A stretch of 64,000 bases of DNA, from assembly GCA_016283275.1 (NCBI GenBank), contig JAEEMP010000061.1:43319-107318 (forward strand). The letters run 5' to 3'. The notes below the pieces were generated by a model. It did not search any database. It was not told the origin of the DNA and worked only from the letters and a program-made list of their open reading frames with translations. Origin of the DNA: Lachnospiraceae bacterium (GTDB taxonomy: Bacteria > Bacillota > Clostridia > Lachnospirales > Lachnospiraceae). Positions 54,282 through 63,465 of this stretch are shown one piece after another (position 1 is the stretch's first letter; each line of letters opens with the position of its first letter). A program made the position numbers and the translations under genes.

Positions 54282-55297
54282 AATATCGCTTTGTATTGTA
54301 TATAGGTTTTGCCGCAGCTGTTTTGATAAGCATTCTTTTGCTCATTAAGAAAAAGAAGCAGACAAAATACGCCGACGGCGTTAAGCTTGCCAACACCTAT
54401 GTACTCGATAAAGATGATTATTATCTTGCAAAAATTAAATTATACAAGGCTTTTTCGGTGGGAATGGCTCTTTCGCTCATCGTGTCGATCCTTTGCACTA
54501 CGATTTTGTGTGCAAGACCTTATGAACGGAAGAAGATAGTCGAAGACAAGTACTGCAGGGACATTATCTTATGTCTTGATGTATCGACTTCGGTCGATGA
54601 ACTGAACGCAAAACTCATGGGGGAACTTATCGATATGGTGGGCGACCTTGAAAAAGAGCGCTTCGGCATTATTATCTTCAACACTTCACCGGTTTTGCTG
54701 ACCCCTCTTACCGATGATTACGAGTATATACAGGAGACTCTCGGAAATATCGAAAAGGCTATGAAGAACCGCGTTAAGATGTATAACTCGTTCTTTTACC
54801 CCGACGACTGGTATTACTGGGAAAGTTATATCTCCGACGGTACTCTTGTGGGTAACGAAGAACGCGGAAGCTCGCTCATAGGCGACGGCCTTGCGGCAAC
54901 GGTCAACAATTTCTCGACGGTCGATGACGACAGGACGAAGATAGTCATCTTTACAACCGATAACGACCCTTACGGCAAAGAGATAGTACCGCTTAAAACC
55001 GCTGCGGAAATATGCAAGCAGCGCGGTATCACGGTCTACGGTATCGGTACAAAGGAAATGACCAATCACAACATGAAGGCGATGAAAAACGCAATGGAAG
55101 TGACCGGCGGCGAATTCTTCCTTGAAGAGGAATCGGGAACCTTTGACGAGATAGTGAAGAGGATCGAGAGCCACAGCGAGAGCCTTGTGCCCGGCGATAC
55201 TTACTATGTGGATCTGGACAGACCGCGCGGAATGTATATCTTAACGCTTATCTCGGTCATTTGTGTATTTTTGTTTGCAAGGCTTTTAAGGGAGTAA
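54272..55297 (+). CDS. VWA-domain membrane protein, BatA-like
   Basis: 341 residues: TM at about 6-24, a second hydrophobic segment at about 66-88, a VWA domain at about 100-300, and a C-terminal TM (about 318-338). The MIDAS site DVSTSVDE is complete (DxSxS), with T and D in later loops (TPLTDD, IFTTDND). It is exposed outside the membrane and should bind a protein partner in a metal-dependent way. Pairs with the next VWA protein. Confidence 0.88.
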   Translation: MELKYRFVLYIGFAAAVLISILLLIKKKKQTKYADGVKLANTYVLDKDDYYLAKIKLYKAFSVGMALSLIVSILCTTILCARPYERKKIVEDKYCRDIILCLDVSTSVDELNAKLMGELIDMVGDLEKERFGIIIFNTSPVLLTPLTDDYEYIQETLGNIEKAMKNRVKMYNSFFYPDDWYYWESYISDGTLVGNEERGSSLIGDGLAATVNNFSTVDDDRTKIVIFTTDNDPYGKEIVPLKTAAEICKQRGITVYGIGTKEMTNHNMKAMKNAMEVTGGEFFLEEESGTFDEIVKRIESHSESLVPGDTYYVDLDRPRGMYILTLISVICVFLFARLLRE

Positions 55298-55310
55298 CGG
55301 AGCTTAATAT

Positions 55311-56279
55311 ATGACGATAAATCCAATATTACCCATATGGCTGATGGCAATTATCTGCGTCGGACTTTTATTTCTCAAACGAAAAGGAGTCTGGGGCTTT
55401 ATAAGGCAGATAATCATCGTCATACTGATATTTTTGATCAATTTAAGAATAATGATACCCGGCGAAGTCGAAAACGTCGGAAAACAGGAACGTGATCTCT
55501 ATGTGCTTTTCGTCGTGGACGATACGATAAGCATGGTCGCCCGGGATTATAACGGCAGCGAAGAACGTCTTACCGGGGTAAAAGAAACTGTCTGCCATAT
55601 AGCGGATGAGCTTGAGGGAGCGAAGTTCGGAATGATATCCTTCCACAACAGCGCAAACAGGCTTGCCCCTTTTACCGACAATACGGACCACATAAAGAAC
55701 GTTGTGAACTCAATCTATCCTATAGGCGAGATATATGCTCACGGAAGTTCCTTAAACGTTCCGCATGATACGATGCTGACTGAACTCAATATGGCTTATC
55801 AGAAAGCAGACGGAGCCATAGCGGTGTTCTTTATAAGCGACGGCGAGATCACAAACGACGAAAAACTTCGCGACTTCTCTGATCTTAAGAAATACATAAA
55901 CGGCGGAGCGGTGCTGGGCTTCGGTACCACACAGGGCGGCAACATGTATCTTAAAGAATACTATGAGGATGAGCCCAAAATGATACAGGACACCACGGTC
56001 TATCCGAATGTTCCGGCAGTTTCAAAGATCGATGAGTATAATCTTAATGCCATTTCGAAGGATTTCGGTATTGATTACATACATGTCACAAAGCCTTCGG
56101 ATGTCGACAATGAGATAGAAGCCGTTAAAAGGATCGCTGACAGTTCTTTTGCCGAGTTTGACGACGATCATAAAAAGATCGTAAACGGTGCAACGGATAT
56201 CTATTATTATTTTGCTATACCGCTTCTGGCAATGCTTATATTGGAAGGCGCATTGCTTGTTAAAAGGAAAAGAAAATGA
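55311..56279 (+). CDS. VWA-domain membrane protein, BatB-like
   Basis: 322 residues with two N-terminal hydrophobic segments (about 7-23 and 29-48), a VWA domain and a C-terminal TM (about 298-315). The MIDAS motif is altered: VVDDTISMV reads DxTxS instead of DxSxS, which still offers oxygen ligands but may change metal binding. Overlaps the TPR gene by four bases. Confidence 0.87.
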   Translation: MTINPILPIWLMAIICVGLLFLKRKGVWGFIRQIIIVILIFLINLRIMIPGEVENVGKQERDLYVLFVVDDTISMVARDYNGSEERLTGVKETVCHIADELEGAKFGMISFHNSANRLAPFTDNTDHIKNVVNSIYPIGEIYAHGSSLNVPHDTMLTELNMAYQKADGAIAVFFISDGEITNDEKLRDFSDLKKYINGGAVLGFGTTQGGNMYLKEYYEDEPKMIQDTTVYPNVPAVSKIDEYNLNAISKDFGIDYIHVTKPSDVDNEIEAVKRIADSSFAEFDDDHKKIVNGATDIYYYFAIPLLAMLILEGALLVKRKRK

Positions 56280-57175
56280 AGAAATCTATGATAATCGTGT
56301 GGATCGCTTTGTTTCTTGTGTTTCTGGCCCTTACTTACAATTATGTACGCACCGGTAAGGCCATAGGACATTTTTATGAGGATTCAATGCGTTTGGAGGA
56401 TCTGTCGGAGCTTGGCTTCATAAGTCCTTACATAAACCACTACAACCGCGGAATTACATATTATACGTCCAAGGATTATTTAAATGCCGAGAAGGAATTT
56501 CGCAAGGCACTTAAGGCGACTCATCCGTCCGATGAAGAGAGGGACTGCAAGATAAGGATCAACCTTGCGCTTTCCATGGTAAAGCCTTTGACTCCGGACA
56601 GCATTACTCTCGACAATGTCGATTATGCGATAAAGATCCTTGAAGAAGCCAGATCGATCCTCTGTGAAAGGGGCTGTGCCGACATGGAGGATAAGGAATG
56701 GCATAACGATGATGCACAGACCCTTAAGAAAGAGATAGATGCATACATAGAAATGCTTAAAAATTTCAGGGACAATCCTCCTCCTCCGCAGAATGACGAT
56801 TCAAACGGAAACGGGGACGGAGGCGGCGGCAACGGCGGTGGCGACGATAGCCAAAACGGCGGTGGCGGCGGCAATGACGATTCAAACGGCGGCGGTGACA
56901 ACGGCGGTCAGGATGGCGATCAGAACGGACAGGGCGACCAGAACAATAACGGTGGCGGTGATGATCAGAATAATGGCGGCGGAGACCAGGATCAGAACAA
57001 CGGCGGTGGCGACGACAACCAAAACGGCGGTGGCGGCGGCCAGAGCAACGACCCCTATCAGGACATGCTTGATGAACTTCAGGGCCTTCAGGGTGATTCC
57101 ACGCAGGATCGTCAGCATTCCCAGGATTTCGAAAACAACTCGGACTATTCTTATTACAGCGGAAAGCCCTGGTAA
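56276..57175 (+). CDS. TPR protein with Gly/Asn/Asp/Gln-rich tail, BatC-like
   Basis: 299 residues: N-terminal TM (about 4-20), a TPR-like helical region (about 50-165, YNRGITYYTSKDYLNAEKEF), then about 95 residues of low complexity (NGGGDDQNN-type repeats), and a conserved-looking end FENNSDYSYYSGKPW. BatC/BatE proteins of other bacteria are TPR partners of BatA/BatB. The Gly-Asn-Asp repeat is coded by GGCGGTGGC-like DNA repeats. It ends the operon before a strong terminator. Confidence 0.82.
   Translation: MKKSMIIVWIALFLVFLALTYNYVRTGKAIGHFYEDSMRLEDLSELGFISPYINHYNRGITYYTSKDYLNAEKEFRKALKATHPSDEERDCKIRINLALSMVKPLTPDSITLDNVDYAIKILEEARSILCERGCADMEDKEWHNDDAQTLKKEIDAYIEMLKNFRDNPPPPQNDDSNGNGDGGGGNGGGDDSQNGGGGGNDDSNGGGDNGGQDGDQNGQGDQNNNGGGDDQNNGGGDQDQNNGGGDDNQNGGGGGQSNDPYQDMLDELQGLQGDSTQDRQHSQDFENNSDYSYYSGKPW
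56785..57055 (+). repeat. In-gene repeats coding the Gly/Asn/Asp/Gln tail
   Basis: Imperfect repeats around AACGGCGGTGGCGGC and GACGATCAGAACAA. They create long false ORFs on other frames (56793-57182, 56766-57221 minus) in the track. Confidence 0.75.
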
Positions 57176-57193
57176 AACTTGACACAAAACAAA

Positions 57194-57232
57194 AAAGCGT
57201 CGCATTGAGGTGACCCCTCAATGCGACGCTTT
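57194..57232. terminator. Bidirectional terminator between Bat-like operon and MFS gene
   Basis: Perfect 17-bp stem AAAGCGTCGCATTGAGG, loop TGACC, with A-run upstream and TTTAATTATTTT downstream; serves the two convergent genes. Confidence 0.93.
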
Positions 57233-57246
57233 AATTATTTTAACGG

Positions 57247-58686
57247 TCAATCGTTGTCCAAAGCTTCGAGACCCTTGGCGTTTGCAACCTTTTCGGCTTT
57301 GATGTTTTTAACAAGTGTTGTGAACATCGTACAGCTTAAGATCGTGAGGATGCACGCGTAAATGGGAAGCGCGCCCCATGCACCGGTTGCCTTAAACACA
57401 AGACCCAGCAAGATGGGTGTAACGGTCTGTGCGGACATGCTTGCAGTGTAGTAGTAGCCGGTGAATTTTCCGATCTTCTTTGAAGAGCAGAGTTCCACGA
57501 CCATAGGGAATGAACAGTTGTGTACAAGAGCCATTCCGAAGCCTTTGATAACCCATACCACAAAGAGAAGAGCGGGGAAAGAAAACTCGCCGTTTGCTCC
57601 TGTCACGACTCCGGTGGGTTTTGCAAAGCACATTACTATGTAGGCAAGGACCGTAACGGTAAGACCTGAGGATATGGTCCATTTTCGCCCTATTTTATCG
57701 GCGATCGATCCTGCGGTCGCAAAACCGACAACGGAAGCAACACCTCCCAGTATGGTGAGGATCATGGTCTTCGATGATGAAGACTGAAGATGATAGATTA
57801 CGTAGTTTCCTATATAAGTACCTATTGCGTTGTCCGCCATGAACCACAAGAATTCTGCCGCAAGGATTGCAAGAAGCATTCTTTTATTGGCCTTGCTCAT
57901 AGGCTTGTCGTCATCGACCGGGGTTTCGATCGCTGCGAGTTTTTCGCCTTCTTCCATTTCATCTTTGAGTTCTTCGGCCAGTTTGTTTTCTTTTATCGTA
58001 AAGAAAAGTACCATAGCGGATATGACCATAAGAAGCGATGCTACCAGGAAGGGGATCTCGATCGTCCATACGTTGCGGGCTTCATCCCCCGAATTGATGT
58101 AATCGCTCAATTTAAGGAATATACCGAGAACCGTGGCAAATGCACCGCCGAGATAACCCATGATATTGATGATACCGTTGGCTTTTGCACGCAAAGGCTT
58201 GGGCGTTATATCGGGCATCAATGCAACCGCGGGGTTTCTGTACATCATCATGAACATGAGCACGATCGCCATCATAACGACCATTGCTGCGATATTATTC
58301 TTATGGAAGAAAAGAGGAATGAACGGGAATGCTACAGCGGCAACAAATGTGCCGGTCAGGATATAAGGCATTCTTTTTCCGATAGGACTCTTTGTCTTGT
58401 CGGACAGGCTTCCGAAAATGGGGAGCAGTATCAAAGCGGCCAGATTATCACAGGCCATTATTATCCCGACTATCCACTGAACCTGAAGGATCTTTGAGGG
58501 ATCGCTTGCTTTAAGCCCTGCAGAAGACAGTCCGAACATTCTTCGAGCGAAGATGTCCGTTAAGAATGTGGGACACCAGGAATCGTATACCTGCCACAGA
58601 AGAAGTATCCCGAAAAACGCGAAACCGATAAGCGCGGTACGTTTTCCGTTCAATTTAAGCCCCACAGAATTGTTTTTTGTTTTCAT
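57247..58686 (-). CDS. MFS transporter, SLC45/GPH-like (probable sugar)
   Basis: 479 residues, about twelve TM segments, GGGAGA before the ATG on the minus strand. GSLSDKTKSPIGKRMPYIL between TM2 and TM3 and SIADKIGRKWTI in the second half are the MFS loop motifs, the first as in GPH/SLC45 (sucrose-type) carriers. A charged central loop (ELKDEMEEGEKLAAIE) joins the halves. It probably transports a disaccharide or glycoside. The nearby ROK fructokinase would fit sucrose, but that gene belongs to the opposite transcript. Confidence 0.85.
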   Translation of the reverse strand: MKTKNNSVGLKLNGKRTALIGFAFFGILLLWQVYDSWCPTFLTDIFARRMFGLSSAGLKASDPSKILQVQWIVGIIMACDNLAALILLPIFGSLSDKTKSPIGKRMPYILTGTFVAAVAFPFIPLFFHKNNIAAMVVMMAIVLMFMMMYRNPAVALMPDITPKPLRAKANGIINIMGYLGGAFATVLGIFLKLSDYINSGDEARNVWTIEIPFLVASLLMVISAMVLFFTIKENKLAEELKDEMEEGEKLAAIETPVDDDKPMSKANKRMLLAILAAEFLWFMADNAIGTYIGNYVIYHLQSSSSKTMILTILGGVASVVGFATAGSIADKIGRKWTISSGLTVTVLAYIVMCFAKPTGVVTGANGEFSFPALLFVVWVIKGFGMALVHNCSFPMVVELCSSKKIGKFTGYYYTASMSAQTVTPILLGLVFKATGAWGALPIYACILTILSCTMFTTLVKNIKAEKVANAKGLEALDND

Positions 58687-58770
58687 GTATCAGTCTCCCT
58701 TTGTTTTCTGCCGCACCGTACGCATCTTACCGGCGGCAATTTGGTTATTTTTACTGCATTTATAATGTAG

Positions 58771-58814
58771 TATAATCTATAAGTAGATTATAAAATATGG
58801 GTAATAAAAGTCAA
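58771..58814. promoter_or_regulatory. Divergent promoter region with operator-like palindrome
   Basis: TATAATCTA-TAAG-TAGATTATA (58771-58792) is a perfect 9-bp inverted repeat. On the minus strand its TATAAT (58792 to 58787) has TTGACT 16 bases upstream (58814 to 58809), a good promoter for the MFS gene. On the plus strand the same palindrome gives a TATAAT for nnrD. A regulator bound there could control both. Confidence 0.65.
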
Positions 58815-58842
58815 ATACGGCTTTAAACAGAGGACAACGGAT

Positions 58843-60357
58843 ATGAAATATCTTGTGGACTGCGTCGCCATGAAGCGGGCGGACGAAAATACGTCAAAAG
58901 AGTTTTTGGTATCTCCGGAAGTTTTAATGGAAAGGGCTTCGCTTTCATTTGTGAGCGTGTTAAAAGAACGCGTTAAGCCGGACGATAAGATCCTGATCGT
59001 ATGCTCAAACGGCAATAACGGCGGAGACGGTATATGCATAGCAAGACTTCTTAAACTTGAAGGATATAAAGTCTGTGTTCTTTTGCTCAAAGCGCCGGAC
59101 CCCGGTACTCTTTGCAAACTTCAGTACAGGATCGCTTTAAAATACAAGGTCGATATAAAAGAATACGTTAAAGATATGAAGATCGCCGATCTTAATGCGG
59201 ATGTATATGTGGATGCACTGTTTGGCACAGGCCTTAAGCGGGATATTGAAGGCAATCTTAAGACCGTAACGGAAGAGATCAATTCCCTTGACGGACTAAA
59301 GGTTTCGGTCGATATTCCGTCCGGCATCTGCGCGGACGACGGGAAACTTATGGGTACCGCTTTTAAGGCTGATCTGACTGTTACTTTCGGCTTTTACAAA
59401 ACGGGTCAATTTCTTTATCCCGGAAAAGATTACGCGGGAGAGGTCATTCTTAAGGACATAGGCATTACAGAGGACAGTTTTCTGGGTAGTTTTCCTAATT
59501 GTTTTCTGCCCGAAAGCTCAGATCTGGCCAGACTTCTTCCCAAACGCTACGAAACATCGAATAAGGGAAGCTACGGCAAAGTTCTTGCGATAGCGGGGAG
59601 CGAAAAGATATACGGAGCGGCATTTCTTTGTGCAAAGGCCTCTTATATAAGCGGTGCGGGTCTTGTGAAGATATTTACCCACGAAGCCAACAGGATACCG
59701 CTTGAGCGTGAACTTCCCGAAGCTATGCTTGAGACTTATTCGGGTAAGGACGATATAGATGAAAAGTTAAGCGAATCCTTAATGTGGGCTGATGTCGTAG
59801 TTATCGGCCCGGGGCTTTCAACCGACGGTGCAGCACATAAGCTTTTGGAGCTTACCTTAAAACTTTCGGGAAAGAAACCGGTCGTCATGGATGCCGACGC
59901 GTTAAATGTTCTTTCGGAAGATCTGAGCCCGTTAAAAGAACACGACGGGGATATCATCCTCACACCTCACATGAAAGAGATGTCGAGGCTTTTATCTAAG
60001 CCGGTCGAAGAAATTAAAGAAAACAGGATCGAATACGCACTTAAGTTTTCGGATGAATACGGCGTAACGCTTGTAATGAAGGATGCCGATACGATCACGG
60101 TATCAAAAGGAAAAACATATATAAACAGTTACGGGAACAACGGTATGTCGACGGGCGGAAGCGGAGATGTGCTGGCGGGTCTTATAGCGGGACTTATGGC
60201 GCAGGGTGCAACGGCCGAAAATGCCGCGATCGCGGGTGTCATGATCCATGCTCTTTCGGGCGATCATTCTTCGTCCGAGCGAGGGGTCCGTTCCATGCTT
60301 GCGGGCGATCTGCTTTCGGCGATCATAAAGGTTTTGTTTGACACGGACAATGCATAA
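58843..60357 (+). CDS. nnrD: Bifunctional NAD(P)H-hydrate epimerase/dehydratase
   Basis: 504 residues, two domains. Residues about 1-210 are the YjeF-N epimerase (CSNGNNGGDGICIARLL, DALFGTGL, VDIPSGICADDG). Residues about 225-500 are the ADP-dependent dehydratase of ribokinase fold (NKGSYGKVLAIAGSEKIYGAA, VVIGPGLSTDGAA, LTPHMKEMSRLL, GNNGMSTGGSGDVLAGLIAGL). It repairs damaged NAD(P)H hydrates. The fructokinase gene begins 15 bases after the stop. Confidence 0.95.
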   Translation: MKYLVDCVAMKRADENTSKEFLVSPEVLMERASLSFVSVLKERVKPDDKILIVCSNGNNGGDGICIARLLKLEGYKVCVLLLKAPDPGTLCKLQYRIALKYKVDIKEYVKDMKIADLNADVYVDALFGTGLKRDIEGNLKTVTEEINSLDGLKVSVDIPSGICADDGKLMGTAFKADLTVTFGFYKTGQFLYPGKDYAGEVILKDIGITEDSFLGSFPNCFLPESSDLARLLPKRYETSNKGSYGKVLAIAGSEKIYGAAFLCAKASYISGAGLVKIFTHEANRIPLERELPEAMLETYSGKDDIDEKLSESLMWADVVVIGPGLSTDGAAHKLLELTLKLSGKKPVVMDADALNVLSEDLSPLKEHDGDIILTPHMKEMSRLLSKPVEEIKENRIEYALKFSDEYGVTLVMKDADTITVSKGKTYINSYGNNGMSTGGSGDVLAGLIAGLMAQGATAENAAIAGVMIHALSGDHSSSERGVRSMLAGDLLSAIIKVLFDTDNA

Positions 60358-60372
60358 GAAAGGGGAAAGAAA

Positions 60373-61242
60373 ATGAGGATAGGAGCACTTGAAGCGGGCG
60401 GCACGAAGATGGTTCTTGCGGTGGGCGACGAGAAAGGAAAAATATTCGACATAAAGAGTATTCCGACGGTCAGTCCGGAGGTTACGGTTCCGCTCATGAT
60501 CGAATATTTTAATGACGAAAAGATCGAGGCTCTGGGGATCGGGTGTTTCGGACCGATCTGTCCCGACAAAAGTTCCGATAAATACGGTTATATAACTTCG
60601 ACTCCGAAACTTGCATGGCGGGATTTTAATATCGTTAAGGCTTTTAAGGATGCCTTAAAGGTTCCGGTCGGATTTGACACCGACGTTAACGCTTCATGTT
60701 TGGGTGAAGCGACTTTCGGAAGCGCGAAAGGCCTTAAAAATGTGATATATCTTACCGTAGGAACGGGTATCGGTGCGGGAATACTGTCGGAAGGAAAACT
60801 TTTGCACGGAAATCTCCACCCCGAAGCCGGCCATATAATGATGAAAAGATATGAAGGCGATACATATAAAGGCAAGTGCCCTTACCATGCCGATTGTTTC
60901 GAAGGACTTGCGGCAGGTCCGGCGCTTGAGGAAAGATGCAAAATGTCCGCAAAAGAAATCCCCGCAGACAGCGAAGCTTTTAAGGCGGAAGCTTATTATA
61001 TAGCACAGGCGCTTGTAAGTTATATCCTGATACTGGCTCCCGAAAGGATAATCCTGGGAGGCGGAGTGATGCACAGGCTTGAGCTGTTTCCTCTTATAAG
61101 AGAAAATGTCGTTAAAATGCTTAACGGTTATATCAACACAAAGGAACTTGAAGACATAGACAGCTACATAGTCCCCGCTTCTTTGAATGACGATCAGGGA
61201 ATCATCGGCTGTCTTGTGCTCGGTGCGGATGCAACTTTATAA
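60373..61242 (+). CDS. ROK-family fructokinase
   Basis: AAAGGGG before the ATG. 289 residues: ATP-binding GALEAGGTKMVLAVG, catalytic GFDTDVNASCLGEA, phosphate loop LTVGTGIGAGI and the zinc-type motif GHIMMKR...KCPYHADCFEG. The EAGGTK start and CPYHADC segment are typical of ROK fructokinases (ScrK/GmuE group) rather than glucokinases. It phosphorylates fructose, and so could serve sucrose or mannoside breakdown. Ends at a terminator. Confidence 0.9.
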   Translation: MRIGALEAGGTKMVLAVGDEKGKIFDIKSIPTVSPEVTVPLMIEYFNDEKIEALGIGCFGPICPDKSSDKYGYITSTPKLAWRDFNIVKAFKDALKVPVGFDTDVNASCLGEATFGSAKGLKNVIYLTVGTGIGAGILSEGKLLHGNLHPEAGHIMMKRYEGDTYKGKCPYHADCFEGLAAGPALEERCKMSAKEIPADSEAFKAEAYYIAQALVSYILILAPERIILGGGVMHRLELFPLIRENVVKMLNGYINTKELEDIDSYIVPASLNDDQGIIGCLVLGADATL

Positions 61243-61256
61243 TAAACGATGATCGG

Positions 61257-61283
61257 TAAGCCGCCTGCGGGCGGCTTATTTTT
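61257..61283 (+). terminator. Terminator after fructokinase
   Basis: 9-bp stem TAAGCCGCC, loop TGCG, GGCGGCTTA, then TTTTT. Confidence 0.92.
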
Positions 61284-61293
61284 GCACCTTTAA

Positions 61294-61484
61294 GAAAACG
61301 ATTAAGTTACAAACTTACAAAAAAGATAAAAACGTGTCAATTTACTTGTGTAAAAAGTCACAAAATTTCCATATTAAAAATATTTATTTTGACCAAAAGT
61401 GTAATTATTGCACATTAGAATGTTAAAAAAGTGTTGCATAAATGTAAAAAGTGTTATATTCTTAACTTGCGAAAACGATTAAGT
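61294..61484 (+). promoter_or_regulatory. Control region of the LplB-type importer with duplicated operator-like site
   Basis: GAAAACGATTAAGT occurs exactly at 61294-61307 and 61471-61484, 177 bases apart (about 17 helical turns). The second copy overlaps the expected start of transcription. Such AAACGATT sites resemble LacI-family or CcpA-type operators. The AT-rich 250-base region between the terminator and the first permease holds no other feature I can support. Confidence 0.6.
61434..61462 (+). promoter_or_regulatory. Promoter of the LplB-type importer operon
   Basis: TTGCAT at 61434-61439, 17 bases, TATTCT at 61457-61462 (same -10 as the ZTP operon). Start near 61469, adjoining the second operator-like repeat. 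Confidence 0.65.
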
Positions 61485-61536
61485 AAACAGCAATAATTAA
61501 ACACTCGCGTAGCAAAATTATCAAAGGGCGGAAAGA

Positions 61537-62442
61537 ATGAAAGATTTTTTAAAGAATACGTGGAAGCACAGAGCACACATAGTCCTGGCGTTACCGGCAT
61601 TTTTGGTATTGTTCTTTATCATGTACGTACCCATGACGGGTCTTGTGCTTGCCTTCAAAAAATTTGACTATACCAAGGGAATATACGGAAGTCCGTTCTG
61701 CGGTCTCGATAACTTTAAGTTTCTGATAGCGTCCAAGGCGACATTCATAACATTCACCAGAAACACGCTTTTATATTACGTGGTATTTACCGTACTGGGT
61801 ACATTGTTAAATGTAACTCTTGCCATCGCGATAGATCAGTGTCTGTTTAAGAGAATGGCAAAGACGATGCAGACGCTTATGATCATACCGGTCTTCATTT
61901 CATATGCGGCCGTTCAGTTTATAGTATTTGCTTTCTTAAGCAGCGACACGGGTCTTATCAATAACGCACTCGGCACAAGCACAAGATTTTATACGACTGC
62001 GGGCCTTTGGCCTTATATACTTACGATAATAAAGATATGGAAAGACACAGGTTACGGTTCGGTCCTTTATATGTCGGTACTTGCGGGTATCGATACAGAA
62101 CTTTACGAAGCGGCCGAGATAGACGGAGCCAATAAGTGGAGAAGGATCTGGCATATAACCCTTCCGAGTCTTATACCGATGATAACCGTCATGCTCCTTC
62201 TTTCCGTAGGTAGTGTAATGAGATCTGATACGGGTCTTTTCTATCAGGTAACCAGAGACAGCGGAATCCTTTATTCTACGACGCAGGTTATAGATTCGTA
62301 TGTGCTCCATGCGATCTTTAAGAATTCAAACTTCGGATTCACCGCCGCGACTTCGTTCTTCCAGTCGATAGTGGGATTGTTACTTATGATATTTGCAAAC
62401 TGGCTTGTCAAGAAGATCGAGCCTGACAACGCACTGTTTTAA
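61537..62442 (+). CDS. Oligosaccharide ABC permease, LplB/YteP-like
   Basis: GGGCGGAAAG before the ATG. 301 residues, six TM segments, CUT1 family. The N-terminal LALPAFLVLFFIMYVPMTGLVLAFKKFD and the EAA loop YEAAEIDGANKWRRIWHITLP near residue 190 match LplB-type permeases. These work with a YtcP-type partner and a LipO-type binding protein, both encoded next, and often import pectin, rhamnogalacturonan or glucuronoxylan fragments. No ATPase gene is in view; such systems commonly use a shared MsmX-type ATPase. Confidence 0.9.
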   Translation: MKDFLKNTWKHRAHIVLALPAFLVLFFIMYVPMTGLVLAFKKFDYTKGIYGSPFCGLDNFKFLIASKATFITFTRNTLLYYVVFTVLGTLLNVTLAIAIDQCLFKRMAKTMQTLMIIPVFISYAAVQFIVFAFLSSDTGLINNALGTSTRFYTTAGLWPYILTIIKIWKDTGYGSVLYMSVLAGIDTELYEAAEIDGANKWRRIWHITLPSLIPMITVMLLLSVGSVMRSDTGLFYQVTRDSGILYSTTQVIDSYVLHAIFKNSNFGFTAATSFFQSIVGLLLMIFANWLVKKIEPDNALF

Positions 62443-62457
62443 GGGAGGGGGTCTAAG

Positions 62458-63390
62458 ATGAGTAAGCATAAAGGGAACAAAGCTGATCTGGCACCTTCCA
62501 GACATGAAAGAAAAGGCTTGGGACAGATAATACTTCTGCTATTTTTGTTACTGTTCACGATATTCTGTTTTGCGCCGGTACTTTTGGTATTCATTTCCGC
62601 ATTTACGGATGAGATATATATAGTACAGAACGGCTTCTCCTTCTTCCCGGAGAAGTGGTCGATGGCAGGAATGAAAGCTGTTTTGAAATACGGCAAACAG
62701 TTGTTTACATCATATGCGGTAACGATATTCATAACGGTTGCGGGAACATTCCTGGGACTTTTGATCATGAGTATGTACGCGTACTCGATAAGCCGTAAAG
62801 ATTTCCGGCTTTCAAAATTTTTATCGATATTTTTGCTGATTCCCATGCTCTTTAACGGCGGACAGCTTTCGGGATACATAGTATTTACAAACCTGTACAA
62901 TCTTAAAGACAGCCTGCTTCTTCTTATATTACCGCTTTGCGTAAGTACGATGAATGTTATTATCTTGAGAACGTACATAGCAAACAGCATTCCGGGCGAA
63001 CTTATGGAAGCGGCCAAGATCGACGGAGCCGGAGAATACAGAACATTCTTCCAGATCACGCTACCGCTTCTTAAACCTTCGCTTGCGGCAGTCGGCTTCA
63101 TGATGGCTACGGCTTATTGGAATGACTGGCAGAACGCATTGCTTTACATTGATTCAAACAATAAAAAGCCCTTACAGCTTCTGCTTGTAAGTATACAGAA
63201 GAATATAAGCTTCTTACTCAACAACAATAACGTTCCGGCAACGGTTCGTGCAGCCATGGGTGGCGCCATTCCTCAGTATTCCGCCACAATGGCAACGGTT
63301 ATCATAGTAATCGGTCCCATCATGGTAGTATACCCCTTCTTCCAGAAATATTTTATCAAGGGTCTTACCGTTGGCTCCGTAAAGGGTTAA
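62458..63390 (+). CDS. Oligosaccharide ABC permease, YtcP-like
   Basis: AGGGAGGGGG before the ATG, 15 bases after the LplB stop. 310 residues with six TM segments and the EAA loop MEAAKIDGAGEYRTFFQITLP. Segments such as FNGGQLSGYIVFTNLYNLKDS and WNDWQNALLYIDSNNKKPLQLLL are typical of the YtcP/LplC group. Forms the channel with the previous protein. A small hairpin (AGACTT/AAGTCT, 63409-63430) separates it from the binding-protein gene. Confidence 0.9.
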   Translation: MSKHKGNKADLAPSRHERKGLGQIILLLFLLLFTIFCFAPVLLVFISAFTDEIYIVQNGFSFFPEKWSMAGMKAVLKYGKQLFTSYAVTIFITVAGTFLGLLIMSMYAYSISRKDFRLSKFLSIFLLIPMLFNGGQLSGYIVFTNLYNLKDSLLLLILPLCVSTMNVIILRTYIANSIPGELMEAAKIDGAGEYRTFFQITLPLLKPSLAAVGFMMATAYWNDWQNALLYIDSNNKKPLQLLLVSIQKNISFLLNNNNVPATVRAAMGGAIPQYSATMATVIIVIGPIMVVYPFFQKYFIKGLTVGSVKG

Positions 63391-63465
63391 ATCTTATTTC
63401 GATATTCGAGACTTTGCATAACGTAAGTCTTTGGATATACACACATTTTATACGGAGGTTTTATT

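Noticed and set aside
56766-57221. Long ORFs on other frames and strand in the Gly-rich region
   Set aside because: They come from the GC-rich repeat of the TPR gene; products are low-complexity Arg/His or Thr/Ala runs.
57790-58497. Plus-strand 235-aa ORF opposite the MFS gene
   Set aside because: His/Cys/Arg-rich antisense shadow of a well-supported transporter gene.
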